Shown here: positions 17,624 to 25,756 of the stretch, piece after piece
Position numbering within the stretch: position 1 is the stretch's first letter
How the letters are laid out: every line of letters begins with the position of its first letter
Source of the DNA: JACRCT01 sp036504155
GTDB taxonomy: Bacteria > Myxococcota > Myxococcia > Myxococcales > UBA5297
Length of the DNA: 64,000 nucleotides
NCBI GenBank assembly: GCA_036504155.1
Contig: DASXVQ010000152.1
Location: 62,001 to 126,000 of the forward strand
Direction: 5' to 3'
Made by a program: the position numbers and the translations under genes
The notes under the pieces: generated by a model
What the model saw: the letters and a program-made list of their open reading frames with translations, nothing else
The model's database searches: none
Told to the model about the DNA's origin: nothing

Positions 17624-18139
17624 CTAGCGCGGCGCGTTCTGGCAGGTCAGCAGGTCTCGGGCCAGCGTCTGCAGCTCGAGGTCGTACGCGAGGGCGCCCG
17701 GGGGAATCGGCGGCTCACCGTACAGCGGCGCCATCGCCGGGTCCCCCAGCGTGCCGTTGAACCCGTAGGCAGCGACCTCGGGCGGCGGCCGGGTGTGCGT
17801 CCAGGCCGCCAGCGCCCGCGGGTCGAGCGCGAACGCGTTCACCCCGTGCAGCTCGAGCAATCGCTGGAGGTAGCGCCCCCGCACCAGCTCGCAGTCGGGC
17901 TGGCGGAACAGGGCGATCTCGTCGCCCAGGGACGCGTCCGCGGGGCCGATCTGCGGCTCCTGCGGCGGTTGCTGCGGCGGCGTGGCCTGCGTCTCCTCGA
18001 CTATGACCAGGATCTCGCTGTCCTCGGTCTCGCCGTAGCCGTCTTCGACCTGGTACCAGCCCTCGGGCAGGACGACCCTTCCGGAGCCGACCGTCCCCGA
18101 CAGGATTCCTGCGACCACCCAAGCGATCGCCACGCCCAT
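17624..18139 (-). CDS. hypothetical exported protein, 171 aa
   Basis: ATG 18139 is chosen because GGAGGAGG lies at ideal distance upstream. A longer in-frame start exists but would bury that site. A short hydrophobic N-terminus (MGVAIAWVVAGILSGTVGSG) could be a signal peptide or anchor. The rest is acidic and Pro/Gln-rich (ATPPQQPPQEPQ), followed by a segment with two Cys that may pair (CELVRGRYLQ and LLTCQNAPR). No family is recognised. It follows the epimerase gene on the same strand with an 86-bp gap. Confidence 0.7.
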   Translation of the reverse strand: MGVAIAWVVAGILSGTVGSGRVVLPEGWYQVEDGYGETEDSEILVIVEETQATPPQQPPQEPQIGPADASLGDEIALFRQPDCELVRGRYLQRLLELHGVNAFALDPRALAAWTHTRPPPEVAAYGFNGTLGDPAMAPLYGEPPIPPGALAYDLELQTLARDLLTCQNAPR

Positions 18140-18225
18140 GGCCCGACCTCCTCCGCCCGCCGTTCCTCGCGGGAAAGTGGAGGCCGCCGTCGCAAGGAGC
18201 AAGCTTCGCCCTGGTCGGACGCCCG

Positions 18226-19254
18226 TCAGGCGGCGGCGCGGGCCTTGAGCAGGCGCTGCCAGGGCCGCGCGCGCAGATAGCCGTTCTGCTCGAACCAGGC
18301 GTAGGCGTCCCGGATGGCCTCGCGCACCGGTCGGGGCGCGAAGCCCAGCTCGCGGCTCGCCTTGGACGAGGTCACGTAGAGCAGGTCGAACAGCGATCCC
18401 ACGAACGGGGTGTTGAGGAGGCCGAAGGCCCTGGGGAAGCGCGGCCCCAACAGGTCGCCCACCCGCGCCGCGCTCCGGGCCACCTGCTCGGGGAGCGGCA
18501 GCATCGGCGGGCGCAGCCCACGCTCCTTGGCCGCCATCTCGATGACTTGCCGGTAGGTCAGGTTCTCCCCGGACAGGATGTAGCGCTCGCCGGTCCCGCC
18601 CTTCTCCAGCGCCAGGCGCACGCCGCGGGCCACGTCGCGCACGTCGACGAAGCCGGTCCCGCCCGACGGGTAGAAGAGGACGAGCCCGGTGGCGATGCCC
18701 AGCAGCACCGTGCCGGAGGTGGGCTTCACGTCTCCGGGCCCCAGGACGTAGGAGGGGTTGACCACCACCGCGTCCAGCTCGCCCTTCTTCGCGGCGTCGA
18801 GCACGAGCTGCTCGGCGGCCTGCTTGGTCTGCCAGTAGGGCCCCTTGCCCGCGAGGTCCCAGGCCATCGTCTCGTCCGCCGGGCGGTCCAGCGTGCCGGA
18901 CCCGACGGCCGCGGTGCTCGAGACGAAGAGGAAGCGGTCCACGCCGGCCCCGCGCGCCGCGGCCAGGGCGTTGCGCGTCCCCTCCACGTTGACGCGCCGC
19001 AGCCGCTCCGCGGCGAAGGGGGCGAGCCCGACCGCGCCCGCGGCGTGCACCACGCGGTCGACGCCCTGGGCCGCGCGGCGCAGCGACTCGAGGTCGCGCA
19101 CGTCGCCGCGCACCTCTTCCACCTCGAGCCCGGCCAGGCCCTTCTTCGAGCTGCGCTCGCGCACCAGGACCCGGACGGCGTCTCCCGCCGCAGCCAGCTC
19201 GCGGGCGATCTGCCCGCCGACGAACCCGGTGCCGCCGAGGACCAGCGTGGTCAT
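18226..19254 (-). CDS. NAD(P)-dependent epimerase/reductase of the extended SDR family
   Basis: 342 residues from ATG 19254, with GGAGG seven bases upstream. The nucleotide-binding motif GGTGFVGGQIARELAAAG is at residues 7-24. The catalytic Tyr-x-x-x-Lys is YWQTK near residue 143. The segments GDVRDLESLRRAAQGVD and FVSSTAAVG are typical of extended SDRs. The overall pattern (RVLVRERSS and VNVEGTRNALAAARGAGVDR) is closest to dihydroflavonol-reductase-like and HpnA-type sugar epimerases, but no hopanoid genes are visible nearby, so the substrate is left open. The apparent 956-residue frame covering this gene is an artefact: its N-terminal 600 residues are Arg/His-rich antisense of the neighbouring genes. 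Confidence 0.88.
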   Translation of the reverse strand: MTTLVLGGTGFVGGQIARELAAAGDAVRVLVRERSSKKGLAGLEVEEVRGDVRDLESLRRAAQGVDRVVHAAGAVGLAPFAAERLRRVNVEGTRNALAAARGAGVDRFLFVSSTAAVGSGTLDRPADETMAWDLAGKGPYWQTKQAAEQLVLDAAKKGELDAVVVNPSYVLGPGDVKPTSGTVLLGIATGLVLFYPSGGTGFVDVRDVARGVRLALEKGGTGERYILSGENLTYRQVIEMAAKERGLRPPMLPLPEQVARSAARVGDLLGPRFPRAFGLLNTPFVGSLFDLLYVTSSKASRELGFAPRPVREAIRDAYAWFEQNGYLRARPWQRLLKARAAA

Positions 19255-19412
19255 GTGAGCCTCCGCAAGGGCGTGGGACAGGCTTGGGACGAGACAGACG
19301 CTAGCGCAACGCCCCCGCCCGCTCCACCGCTCGCAGGCCGGCCGAGGAGACGCTACGCCGCCCGCCGCGCGGCGTGATAGTTTGTCGCCGGAATTTCCAG
19401 CGGGGAAAAAGA

Positions 19413-20000
19413 ATGCGCAACCGTCTGACGATCCTCGGCTTCGCCCTCCTGACCGTCCTGGTCCTCGCCGCCGGCGCCTGCGGCGGCACCAAGTCCAACC
19501 GGCAGTGCGCGGACGAGCAGTTGGTCTGCGTTCGCGGCAGCTGGGAAGTGATGTGCGAGAAGTTCGTGCGCGGCGACGCCGAGGTCGTCCCGATGGAGTG
19601 CTGCACCTTCGGCGAGGACGCCGGCAAGGCGACGGCCAAGGGCGACGCCGGCTTCCTCCCGGCCATCGACGCCTCGACCGGATGGGCCGGAAAGGACGCC
19701 GGCCGCGCCGGCCGCGACGCCGCTCACGGCAAGTACCCGCCGCTGGGCGACTGCGGCGACGGCGGCTGGCCCTACGACATGGACGCCGGCTACTTCTACA
19801 GCCTCTTCGACGCGCACGTGATCGCCCCGGAAGGCCTCGACGACGGCGGCGGCGTGCACGTCTGGCAGTGCTACATCGACGTCTGCAACCCGCCGCACTG
19901 GAGCTGGGACGGCGGCATCGTGTACGACGGCGGCGGCATGTGGTGGCTCCTCCCCAGGGACGGCTCGGTCGCGAACTGCGGGCCGCTCGGCTGCCCGTAA
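19413..20000 (+). CDS. Cys-containing lipoprotein, 195 aa
   Basis: ATG 19413 gives a clean lipoprotein signal (LLTVLVLAAGAC). The mature part has several Cys, Asp-Ala-Gly linkers and an unusually Trp/Tyr/Gly-rich C-terminal half (DGGWPYDMDAGYFYSLFDAH, then HWSWDGGIVYDGGG). Asp-Ala-Gly linkers are common on surface lipoproteins of Myxococcota. No catalytic motif is seen, and it may be a structural or binding protein of the outer membrane. It is 13 bp upstream of the pseudouridine synthase gene, close enough for co-transcription. Confidence 0.8.
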   Translation: MRNRLTILGFALLTVLVLAAGACGGTKSNRQCADEQLVCVRGSWEVMCEKFVRGDAEVVPMECCTFGEDAGKATAKGDAGFLPAIDASTGWAGKDAGRAGRDAAHGKYPPLGDCGDGGWPYDMDAGYFYSLFDAHVIAPEGLDDGGGVHVWQCYIDVCNPPHWSWDGGIVYDGGGMWWLLPRDGSVANCGPLGCP

Positions 20001-20013
20001 TTCGAAGGTGACG

Positions 20014-20949
20014 ATGAAGGTCTCCCATCGCGTCCCCGCCGACGCCCCTGCCGAGGCGCGGCTCGATCGCTATCTCGCAGACGCGCTCGGCATCTCGCGC
20101 CGCAGGCTCTTGGAGGCCTTCGAGGCCGGGGAAGTCCGCGTCGACGGCCGCCGCGTCCGGAAGGGCGACAAGGTCGTCCCCGGCAGCGACGTCACCGCCG
20201 AGGTCCCCGGTGAGGCGCAGGCGCCCAAGCCCCAGCCCGAGCTTCCGCTGAAGGTGCTGATCGAGGACCCCGCCTTCGTCGTCCTCGACAAGGCCGCCGG
20301 GATGCCCACCCACCCGCTGGACGAGGGCGAATCCGGCACGCTGGCCAACGCGCTCATCGCCCGCTACCCGGAGTGCGCCGGCGCCAGCGACGACCCACGC
20401 GAGTGCGGCCTGGCCCACCGCCTCGACGTCGAGACCTCCGGGGCGATGGTGGCCGCGCGCTCGAGCGAGGCGTTCAAGGCCCTGCGCGCCGCGTTCACCG
20501 GCCGCGGCGTCGAGAAGCGCTACCTGGCGCTGGTCGGCGGCGCGCCCGGCGAGGGCGGGGAGATAGAGATCCCCATCGCCCACCACCCGAAGAACCCGCG
20601 GCGCATGGTGGCCTGCGCGCTGCCCGAGGACGCCGAGCGCCTCAAGGCGAGGCCCGCCGTCACTCGCTACAAGATCGTGGAGCGCCTGGGCGACTTCGCG
20701 CTGGTCGAGGTGGAGATCCCCACCGGGGTCATGCACCAGATCCGCGTGCACCTCTCGGCGGTGGGCGCCCCGGTGGCCGGCGACCCGCTCTACGGCGGCG
20801 CCGAGGTGCCCGGGCTGTCGCGGCAGTTCCTGCACGCCGCGCGGCTGGCCTTCCCCCACCCCTCGGACGGCACGCGGGTGGAGGCGAACGCGCCGCTGCC
20901 GCCGGAGCTGGAGTCGGTGCTCGAGGCGCTGCGCCGGGCGCGGGAGTAG
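20014..20949 (+). CDS. RluA-family 23S rRNA/tRNA pseudouridine synthase
   Basis: 311 residues. The N-terminal S4 RNA-binding domain is at about 15-70 (LDRYLADALGISRRRLLEAF). The catalytic domain has the RluA motif II HRLDVETSG near residue 138, with the nucleophilic Asp. The C-terminal half carries GVMHQIRVHLSAVG and GDPLYGG, also family signatures. The enzyme converts uridine to pseudouridine in rRNA or tRNA, but the exact target site cannot be told. A GTG at 20008 is in frame two codons earlier. ATG 20014 is preferred because GAAGGTGA lies just before it, although the spacing is short. Confidence 0.93.
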   Translation: MKVSHRVPADAPAEARLDRYLADALGISRRRLLEAFEAGEVRVDGRRVRKGDKVVPGSDVTAEVPGEAQAPKPQPELPLKVLIEDPAFVVLDKAAGMPTHPLDEGESGTLANALIARYPECAGASDDPRECGLAHRLDVETSGAMVAARSSEAFKALRAAFTGRGVEKRYLALVGGAPGEGGEIEIPIAHHPKNPRRMVACALPEDAERLKARPAVTRYKIVERLGDFALVEVEIPTGVMHQIRVHLSAVGAPVAGDPLYGGAEVPGLSRQFLHAARLAFPHPSDGTRVEANAPLPPELESVLEALRRARE

Positions 20950-21155
20950 CTCGAACCTGCCTCGAGGTTGTCGGCGACCAGGACCGGCGACGGCGACCCC
21001 GTCGGCAGCGAATGTCGGCTCCTGCACAATGAGGTGGGTCCCCGCGACCGGGACCCTGCAGGCGGGCGAGGGATCGCTCGCCGCCGCGGCGCGCATCCGT
21101 TAGGCTTCCGCCTCCATTGCGTAGGCAACCGTCAGCAACCACCAGGAGGGTAGCC

Positions 21156-22601
21156 ATGAAGGCCGAGGAGAAGGCGGGCGAGGTCCCTGCCAAGGCGAGC
21201 CACGACACGCAGCCGCCCAAGGCGCTGATCGACTTCATGATGTCCGGCTGGATGAAGCCGGCGAAGAAGGCCGTGGCCAAGGTCCCGAACCTCAAGGCCC
21301 ACGCCGCGCGCCGCAAGGCGCTCTCCAAGCAGTTCCCCGGCGAGGTCCTGGTCATCCCCACCGGCCACGAGAAGATCCGCTCCAACGACACGGGCTACAA
21401 GTTCCGCCCCGGCTCGGACTTCTACTACCTGACCGGCGACCTCGAGGCCGACTGCGTGCTGGTGCTGGAGCCCAAGAGCGGCGGCGGGCACGCCGAGGTC
21501 CTCTTCGCCGAGCCCGAGGTCGACCGCAGCACGCCGGCGTTCTTCACCGACCGCGCCCGCGGCGCGCTGTGGGTCGGCGCCCGCCTGGGCCTCGAGGGCA
21601 CCCGCGTGCGCTACGGCGTGGACCGGGCGATGGGCCTGCCCGAGCTGCCGGCCTACCTGCAGAAGCTGGCCAGCGGGTCGACTCCGGTGCGCGTGGCGCG
21701 CGGCCTCTCGCCGCTGGTGGACGGCGCGCTCTCCGCCCGCGTCCAGGACCCGGCGCTCAGCCTGGCGCTCGCCCAGATGCGCCTGGTCAAGGACGCGGCG
21801 GAGGTCGCCGAGCTGAAGAAGGCGGTCGAGGCCACCAAGCGCGCCCACGAGGCGGTGCTCAAGGCGCTCAAGACCGCCAAGACCGAGCGCGAGCTGGAGG
21901 TGGAGTTCGACGCCCAGGCGCGCCGCGAGGGCACCGGCGTCTCCTTCGCCACCATCATCGCCAACGGAGCGCACGCCACCGTCCTGCACTGGACCCGCAA
22001 CGACGGCGCGCTCAAGAAGGGCGACATGGTCCTGGTGGACGCGGGCGTCGAGACCGACAGCCTGTACGCCGGCGACATCACCCGCACCTACCCGGTCAAC
22101 GGCAGGTACTCCAAGGACCAGCGGGCGATCATCGACCTCGTCACCGCCGCCCAGGACGCGGCCATCGCCGCGGTCAAGCCCGGCGTCGACTTCATGGCCC
22201 CGCACCGCGCGGCGATGAAGGTCATCGCCCACGGCCTGGAGGAGCTGGGCATCCTCCCGGTCCCCGCCGAGCAGGCGCTGCGCGACGACCAGCAGGTCTT
22301 CAAGCGCTACACCCTGCACAACGTCTCGCACGCGCTGGGCATCGACGTGCACGACGCCGCCGCCATGCCGTACCGCGAGGGCAAGCTCGAGGTCGGCCAC
22401 GCGCTGACCATCGAGCCCGGCCTGTACTTCCAGCTCGACGACGAGACCGTGCCCAAGCGCTACCGCGGCATCGGCGTGCGCATCGAGGAGGACGTGGTGG
22501 TCACCAGGACCGGCTGCACCGTCCTCTCGGCCGGCATCCCGCGCAAGTCCAAGGACGTCGAGGCGTGGATCGCCAGGCTGTGGAAGGCGAAGAAGAGGTA
22601 G
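21156..22601 (+). CDS. pepP: Xaa-Pro aminopeptidase (aminopeptidase P, M24B)
   Basis: 481 residues from ATG 21156, eight bases after a perfect AGGAGGG. The N-terminal domain (FYYLTGDLEADCVLVLEP) is the non-catalytic creatinase-like half. The C-terminal pita-bread domain supplies the five metal ligands: two Asp in DAGVETDSLYAGDITRTY, a His in HNVSHALGIDVHD, a Glu in TIEPGLYF and a Glu in RIEEDVVVT. With two Mn or similar ions it removes N-terminal residues that precede proline. The first ~35 residues are lysine-rich and precede the normal family start, so the true start could be slightly downstream, although the ribosome-binding site argues for 21156. No signal peptide, so cytoplasmic. Confidence 0.93.
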   Translation: MKAEEKAGEVPAKASHDTQPPKALIDFMMSGWMKPAKKAVAKVPNLKAHAARRKALSKQFPGEVLVIPTGHEKIRSNDTGYKFRPGSDFYYLTGDLEADCVLVLEPKSGGGHAEVLFAEPEVDRSTPAFFTDRARGALWVGARLGLEGTRVRYGVDRAMGLPELPAYLQKLASGSTPVRVARGLSPLVDGALSARVQDPALSLALAQMRLVKDAAEVAELKKAVEATKRAHEAVLKALKTAKTERELEVEFDAQARREGTGVSFATIIANGAHATVLHWTRNDGALKKGDMVLVDAGVETDSLYAGDITRTYPVNGRYSKDQRAIIDLVTAAQDAAIAAVKPGVDFMAPHRAAMKVIAHGLEELGILPVPAEQALRDDQQVFKRYTLHNVSHALGIDVHDAAAMPYREGKLEVGHALTIEPGLYFQLDDETVPKRYRGIGVRIEEDVVVTRTGCTVLSAGIPRKSKDVEAWIARLWKAKKR

Positions 22602-22623
22602 GTCGGCCGCAGCTTTAGGCCGA

Positions 22624-22677
22624 GTCACCCCTCTCCGCGAGCCCGGCGCGAGTGGAGAGGGGCTGGGGGTGAGGCGC
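22624..22677. repeat. dispersed hairpin element, copy 2, overlapping a ribosome-binding site
   Basis: CCCCTCTCC (22628-22636) and GGAGAGGGG (22654-22662) form a perfect 9-bp stem with a 17-nt loop. The right side continues as CTGGGGGTGAGG, whose GGTGAGG serves as the ribosome-binding site of the acyltransferase gene starting at 22679. The right arm resembles the copies at 10217 and 31695. Confidence 0.65.
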
Positions 22678-22678
22678 G

Positions 22679-23533
22679 ATGTTCGAGTCCACCAGCGGCA
22701 AGCTCAAGGAAGCGCTCAAGGCGTGGACGCTGCGCATGGTCCCCAAGGACCTGCCGGAGAAGATCGCCGCGGCGCGCAAGGAGCAGAACGAGTTCGGCCT
22801 GGACCCGTTCGGCTACTCGTCGGACTACGCGTTGACGGCGATGGGCCCCATCGTCTGGCTCTACAAGCACTACTTCCGCGTCGACGCCCGCGGCACCGAG
22901 AACGTGCCCCAGGGCCGGGTGCTGCTCGTCTCCAACCACAGCGGCCAGCTGCCGGTCGACGCCGCGATGATCGGCACGGCGATGCTGGTCGAGGCCGACC
23001 CGCCGCGGCCCATCCGCTCGATGGTCGAGAAGTGGATGCCCACGCTGCCCTACGTCTCGGTCTTCATGTCGCGCATGGGGCAGGTGGTGGGCACCCCCGA
23101 GAACTGCCGGCGCCTGCTCGGCAGCGACGAGGCGATCCTCGTCTTCCCGGAAGGGCAGAAGGGCATCAACAAGCACTGGCGCGACCGCTACCGGCTGGCC
23201 GAGTTCGGCCTGGGCTTCATGCGCCTGGCGCTGGAGACCGACACGCCCATCGTCCCCATCTCGGTGGTGGGCGGCGAGGAGCAGGCGCCGATGCTGTTCG
23301 ACCTCAAGCCCATGGCCAAGCTGCTGGGCTTCCCGGCCTTCCCCATCACCCCCACCGGCCTGCCGATCCCGCTGCCGTCGCGCTACCACATCCGCTTCGG
23401 CGAGCCGCTGCGCTTCTCCGGCAGCCCCAACGACGAGGACGCCGAGCTCGAGCGCAAGGTCAAGGAGGTCCGCGGGACCATCCAGGCGATGATCGACCGG
23501 GGCCTCAAGGAGCGCCGCCGCATCTTCTTCTAG
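22679..23533 (+). CDS. PlsC-like phospholipid/glycerolipid acyltransferase
   Basis: 284 residues. The acyltransferase block NHSGQLPVD lies near residue 87, with the catalytic His followed by an Asp. The substrate-binding motif FPEGQKG lies near 157. A short hydrophobic segment (YALTAMGPIVWLYKHYF) precedes the domain and probably associates with the inner membrane. Relatives transfer fatty acyl chains from acyl-ACP or acyl-CoA onto glycerophosphate or related acceptors, but the spacing between His and Asp differs from classical PlsC, so the acceptor is uncertain. The gene's ribosome-binding site is inside the dispersed repeat just upstream, and it lies 77 bp after aminopeptidase P. Confidence 0.88.
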   Translation: MFESTSGKLKEALKAWTLRMVPKDLPEKIAAARKEQNEFGLDPFGYSSDYALTAMGPIVWLYKHYFRVDARGTENVPQGRVLLVSNHSGQLPVDAAMIGTAMLVEADPPRPIRSMVEKWMPTLPYVSVFMSRMGQVVGTPENCRRLLGSDEAILVFPEGQKGINKHWRDRYRLAEFGLGFMRLALETDTPIVPISVVGGEEQAPMLFDLKPMAKLLGFPAFPITPTGLPIPLPSRYHIRFGEPLRFSGSPNDEDAELERKVKEVRGTIQAMIDRGLKERRRIFF

Positions 23534-23557
23534 GCGGTCGGCCTCTGCTCGGGCGCC

Positions 23558-23587
23558 TTGCCCTGGGCCGAGCGCGCTCCCTAGAAT
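23558..23587 (+). promoter_or_regulatory. candidate sigma-70 promoter for the Cys-rich protein gene
   Basis: TTGCCC (23558-23563) and TAGAAT (23582-23587) are separated by 18 bp. The -10 matches consensus in five of six positions. Transcription would start near 23594, leaving a leader of about 38 nt before ATG 23632. Confidence 0.5.
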
Positions 23588-23631
23588 CGGAGCCGCTCCG
23601 CACGCAACCCCCGATTCGAACGGGACCCTCC

Positions 23632-24891
23632 ATGACGCAGCGCCTCGCGCTCTCCACGCTCCTGCTCTGTCTGTGCGTCGTCGGCCTGAGCCGGTGCGAC
23701 TACCCCCACGTCGACTACACCGGCAAGGCGTGCACCGACACCTGCCCCGAGGGCTACCTCTGCTCGGGCGGCCAGTGCTGGTGGTCGCAGGCGCCGGGCC
23801 TCGACTCCGGCGGCGTCGATCCCGCCGATGCCGGCAATCCGGCGGTCGATGCGGGGCCGGCGGCGGACGCGGGCAGGGCCGACGCAGGCCCGAAGGCGGA
23901 TGCGGGCCAGCCGCCTGACGCCGGGTGCACCGGCGCCGGCTGTCCATGCGGGACCGGACCGGCCTGCGAGGTGGGCCAGCGCTGCGCCAGCGGGCACTGC
24001 GTCTGCGACGACGGGTCCTGCTCCGGATGCTGCTCGGGGAAGACCTGCCTGCCGGGGACCGCCGCCACCGCCTGCGGGACCGGGGGCGCGGTCTGCCAGT
24101 CGTGCGGCGCCGATCCGTGCGCGAGCGGCTACTGCGGCACCTGCAACCCGGCGACGTGCGCGGCGGGCTGCTGCCAGGGCTCGGCCTGCGTGTCCCCCGC
24201 GACGATCGACGCCTGCGGCTCCCAGGCCGCCTCCTGCCAGGCCTGTGACGCGCTGCGGGCGGACCGCTGCGGCGCCTCCGGCTGCCGGTGCGGCACCGGC
24301 GCCGCCTGCGAGGCCGGCCAGCGCTGCGTCGCGGGCGGCTGCGTCTGCGACGCGACCTCCTGCGCCGACGGCTGCTGCCGGGGCAACGCCTGCACGACCC
24401 GCTCGGCGACGGCCTGCGCGGCGGCGGGTGCGGCCTGCACCGACTGCGGCCCGGCGGGCGACGCCTGCTCGGCGACGGGCGAGTGCCGGTGCGGCGCGGC
24501 CGCTGCGTGCCTGGCCGGCCAGCGCTGCTCCTCGGCCGCGTGCGTGTGCGACGCGTCCTCGTGCCCGGCGGGCTGCTGCGTCGCGGGGGCCTGCCACGCA
24601 CTGTCGGTGGCGAGCTGCGGCGCGCCCGGCGCGACCTGCAGCGCCTGCGGGGTCGCCGCCGACAACTGCTCGCCCACCCTCGGGTGCCAATGCGGCGCCA
24701 ACGGCCCGTGCGCGGCCGGGCTGACGTGCGTCGGCGGCTCATGTGCCTGCGACGCGACGGGCTGCGCCGGCTGCTGCAGCGGCAACTCGTGCCAGGCCGG
24801 CACCGCGGACAACAAGTGCGGCAAGGGCGGCGCCGTCTGCGCCAGCTGCGGCGGCGGCAGCAAAGCCTGCGTCGACCAGATCTGCCAGTAG
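23632..24891 (+). CDS. Cys-rich repeat surface protein, probable lipoprotein
   Basis: 419 residues. The signal sequence ends LLLCLCVVGLSRC. The Arg just before the Cys is unusual for a lipobox, so lipid attachment is likely but not certain. An Asp-Ala-Gly linker (ADAGRADAGPKADAG) is followed by about 300 residues with a Cys roughly every six residues. The modules recur as Cys-x-Cys-Gly-x-Gly-x-x-Cys-x-x-Gly-Gln-Arg-Cys and then Gly-Cys-Cys-x-Gly-x-x-Cys. Such modules should fold as small disulfide-bonded knots outside the cytoplasm. Function is unknown, but adhesion or matrix roles are typical guesses for this layout. The next gene starts 21 bp downstream, so they are probably one transcript. 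Confidence 0.85.
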   Translation: MTQRLALSTLLLCLCVVGLSRCDYPHVDYTGKACTDTCPEGYLCSGGQCWWSQAPGLDSGGVDPADAGNPAVDAGPAADAGRADAGPKADAGQPPDAGCTGAGCPCGTGPACEVGQRCASGHCVCDDGSCSGCCSGKTCLPGTAATACGTGGAVCQSCGADPCASGYCGTCNPATCAAGCCQGSACVSPATIDACGSQAASCQACDALRADRCGASGCRCGTGAACEAGQRCVAGGCVCDATSCADGCCRGNACTTRSATACAAAGAACTDCGPAGDACSATGECRCGAAAACLAGQRCSSAACVCDASSCPAGCCVAGACHALSVASCGAPGATCSACGVAADNCSPTLGCQCGANGPCAAGLTCVGGSCACDATGCAGCCSGNSCQAGTADNKCGKGGAVCASCGGGSKACVDQICQ

Positions 24892-24912
24892 GCCTCTGAG
24901 GAGCCCAGGACC

Positions 24913-25650
24913 ATGACGCGCCGTCTCGTCGTCTGCCTCTGTCTCGCCCTCGCGGCGGCCCTCCCCGCGTCCGCCGGGGCCGGCCCCAAGGAGGACATCG
25001 CCGAGGCCACCCGCCTGCTCGAGAACGTCGAGGAGGAGAAGGCGGTCCCGGTGCTCCTCAAGGCGGTGGAGAACCTGGGCGCCAGCCCCTCCGAGCGCGC
25101 GGAGCTGTGGGGCCTGCTGGGGGTCGCGCGCTTCAACCTGCGCGACGTGGCCGGCGCCCGCGACGCGTTCCGCAAGGCGCTCGACGCCAACCCGGCGCTC
25201 TCCAGCTCCAAGCTGCTCGCCCCCAAGGGCCGGGCGCTGGTCGAGGAAGTCCGCGCGCAGCGCGAGGAGGAGCTCAAGGCGAAGGCCAGCCAGCCCGTGC
25301 CCGCCAAGCCCGTTGTCGTGGCCAGGCCGGCCGAGGGGCCGCCGTTCTCCACCAAGGGCATCCTCGGCCTGGGTGCCGGCGGGGGCGGCGTCGTGGCCCT
25401 CGCCATCGGCGCGGGCCTGGCCGCGAACGCCGGCTCGCTGCGCAGCCAGGCGGTCGGCGAAGCCGACGCGATGAAGGCCGACCAGCTCTTCCGCTCGGGC
25501 CGGTCGCAGCGGGCGGCGGGCATCGGCCTGCTCAGCGCGGGGACGGCTTTGGTGGCGGCAGGCGTGGCCCTGTTCTTCTGGCCGGAGTCCAAGAGCTCGA
25601 CGACGGTCCTGGTCGCTCCCACCGGGGTCGCGGTCGCCGGACGGTTCTAA
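24913..25650 (+). CDS. exported TPR-like protein with C-terminal two-helix membrane module
   Basis: 245 residues with a Sec signal (LCLALAAALPASAGA). Residues about 25-120 look like tetratricopeptide-type helical repeats (EATRLLENVEEEKAVPVLLK and RDVAGARDAFRKALDANPAL). The C-terminal third has two hydrophobic helices around a charged loop and ends SSTTVLVAPTGVAVAGRF. The same terminal module, including the Ser-Ser-Thr-Thr plus beta-strand ending, appears in the protein at 40720-41559. TPR domains bind partner proteins, so this may be an adaptor in the envelope. It follows the Cys-rich protein gene with a 21-bp gap. Confidence 0.8.
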   Translation: MTRRLVVCLCLALAAALPASAGAGPKEDIAEATRLLENVEEEKAVPVLLKAVENLGASPSERAELWGLLGVARFNLRDVAGARDAFRKALDANPALSSSKLLAPKGRALVEEVRAQREEELKAKASQPVPAKPVVVARPAEGPPFSTKGILGLGAGGGGVVALAIGAGLAANAGSLRSQAVGEADAMKADQLFRSGRSQRAAGIGLLSAGTALVAAGVALFFWPESKSSTTVLVAPTGVAVAGRF

Positions 25651-25756
25651 GGTCCCGGTTCGCCAAGAACTTTGCAGGGATGGCCGAAGATCGGAGAATG
25701 GGCCGCAGCGAAAGGAGGGGGACCGTCGGGACCGCCGGCCCGTCTTCGCCCCGCCA

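Noticed and set aside
19255..21096. Upstream extension of the epimerase frame to 956 residues
   Set aside because: The added part is Arg/His-rich antisense of the lipoprotein and pseudouridine synthase genes; ATG 19254 has a good ribosome-binding site.
23606..23628. CCCGTTCGAATCGGG resembling a tRNA T-arm on the minus strand
   Set aside because: The arm is at the 5' end of the minus-strand spacer and there is no acceptor, D-arm or anticodon arm in the correct order; the gap is only 98 bp.
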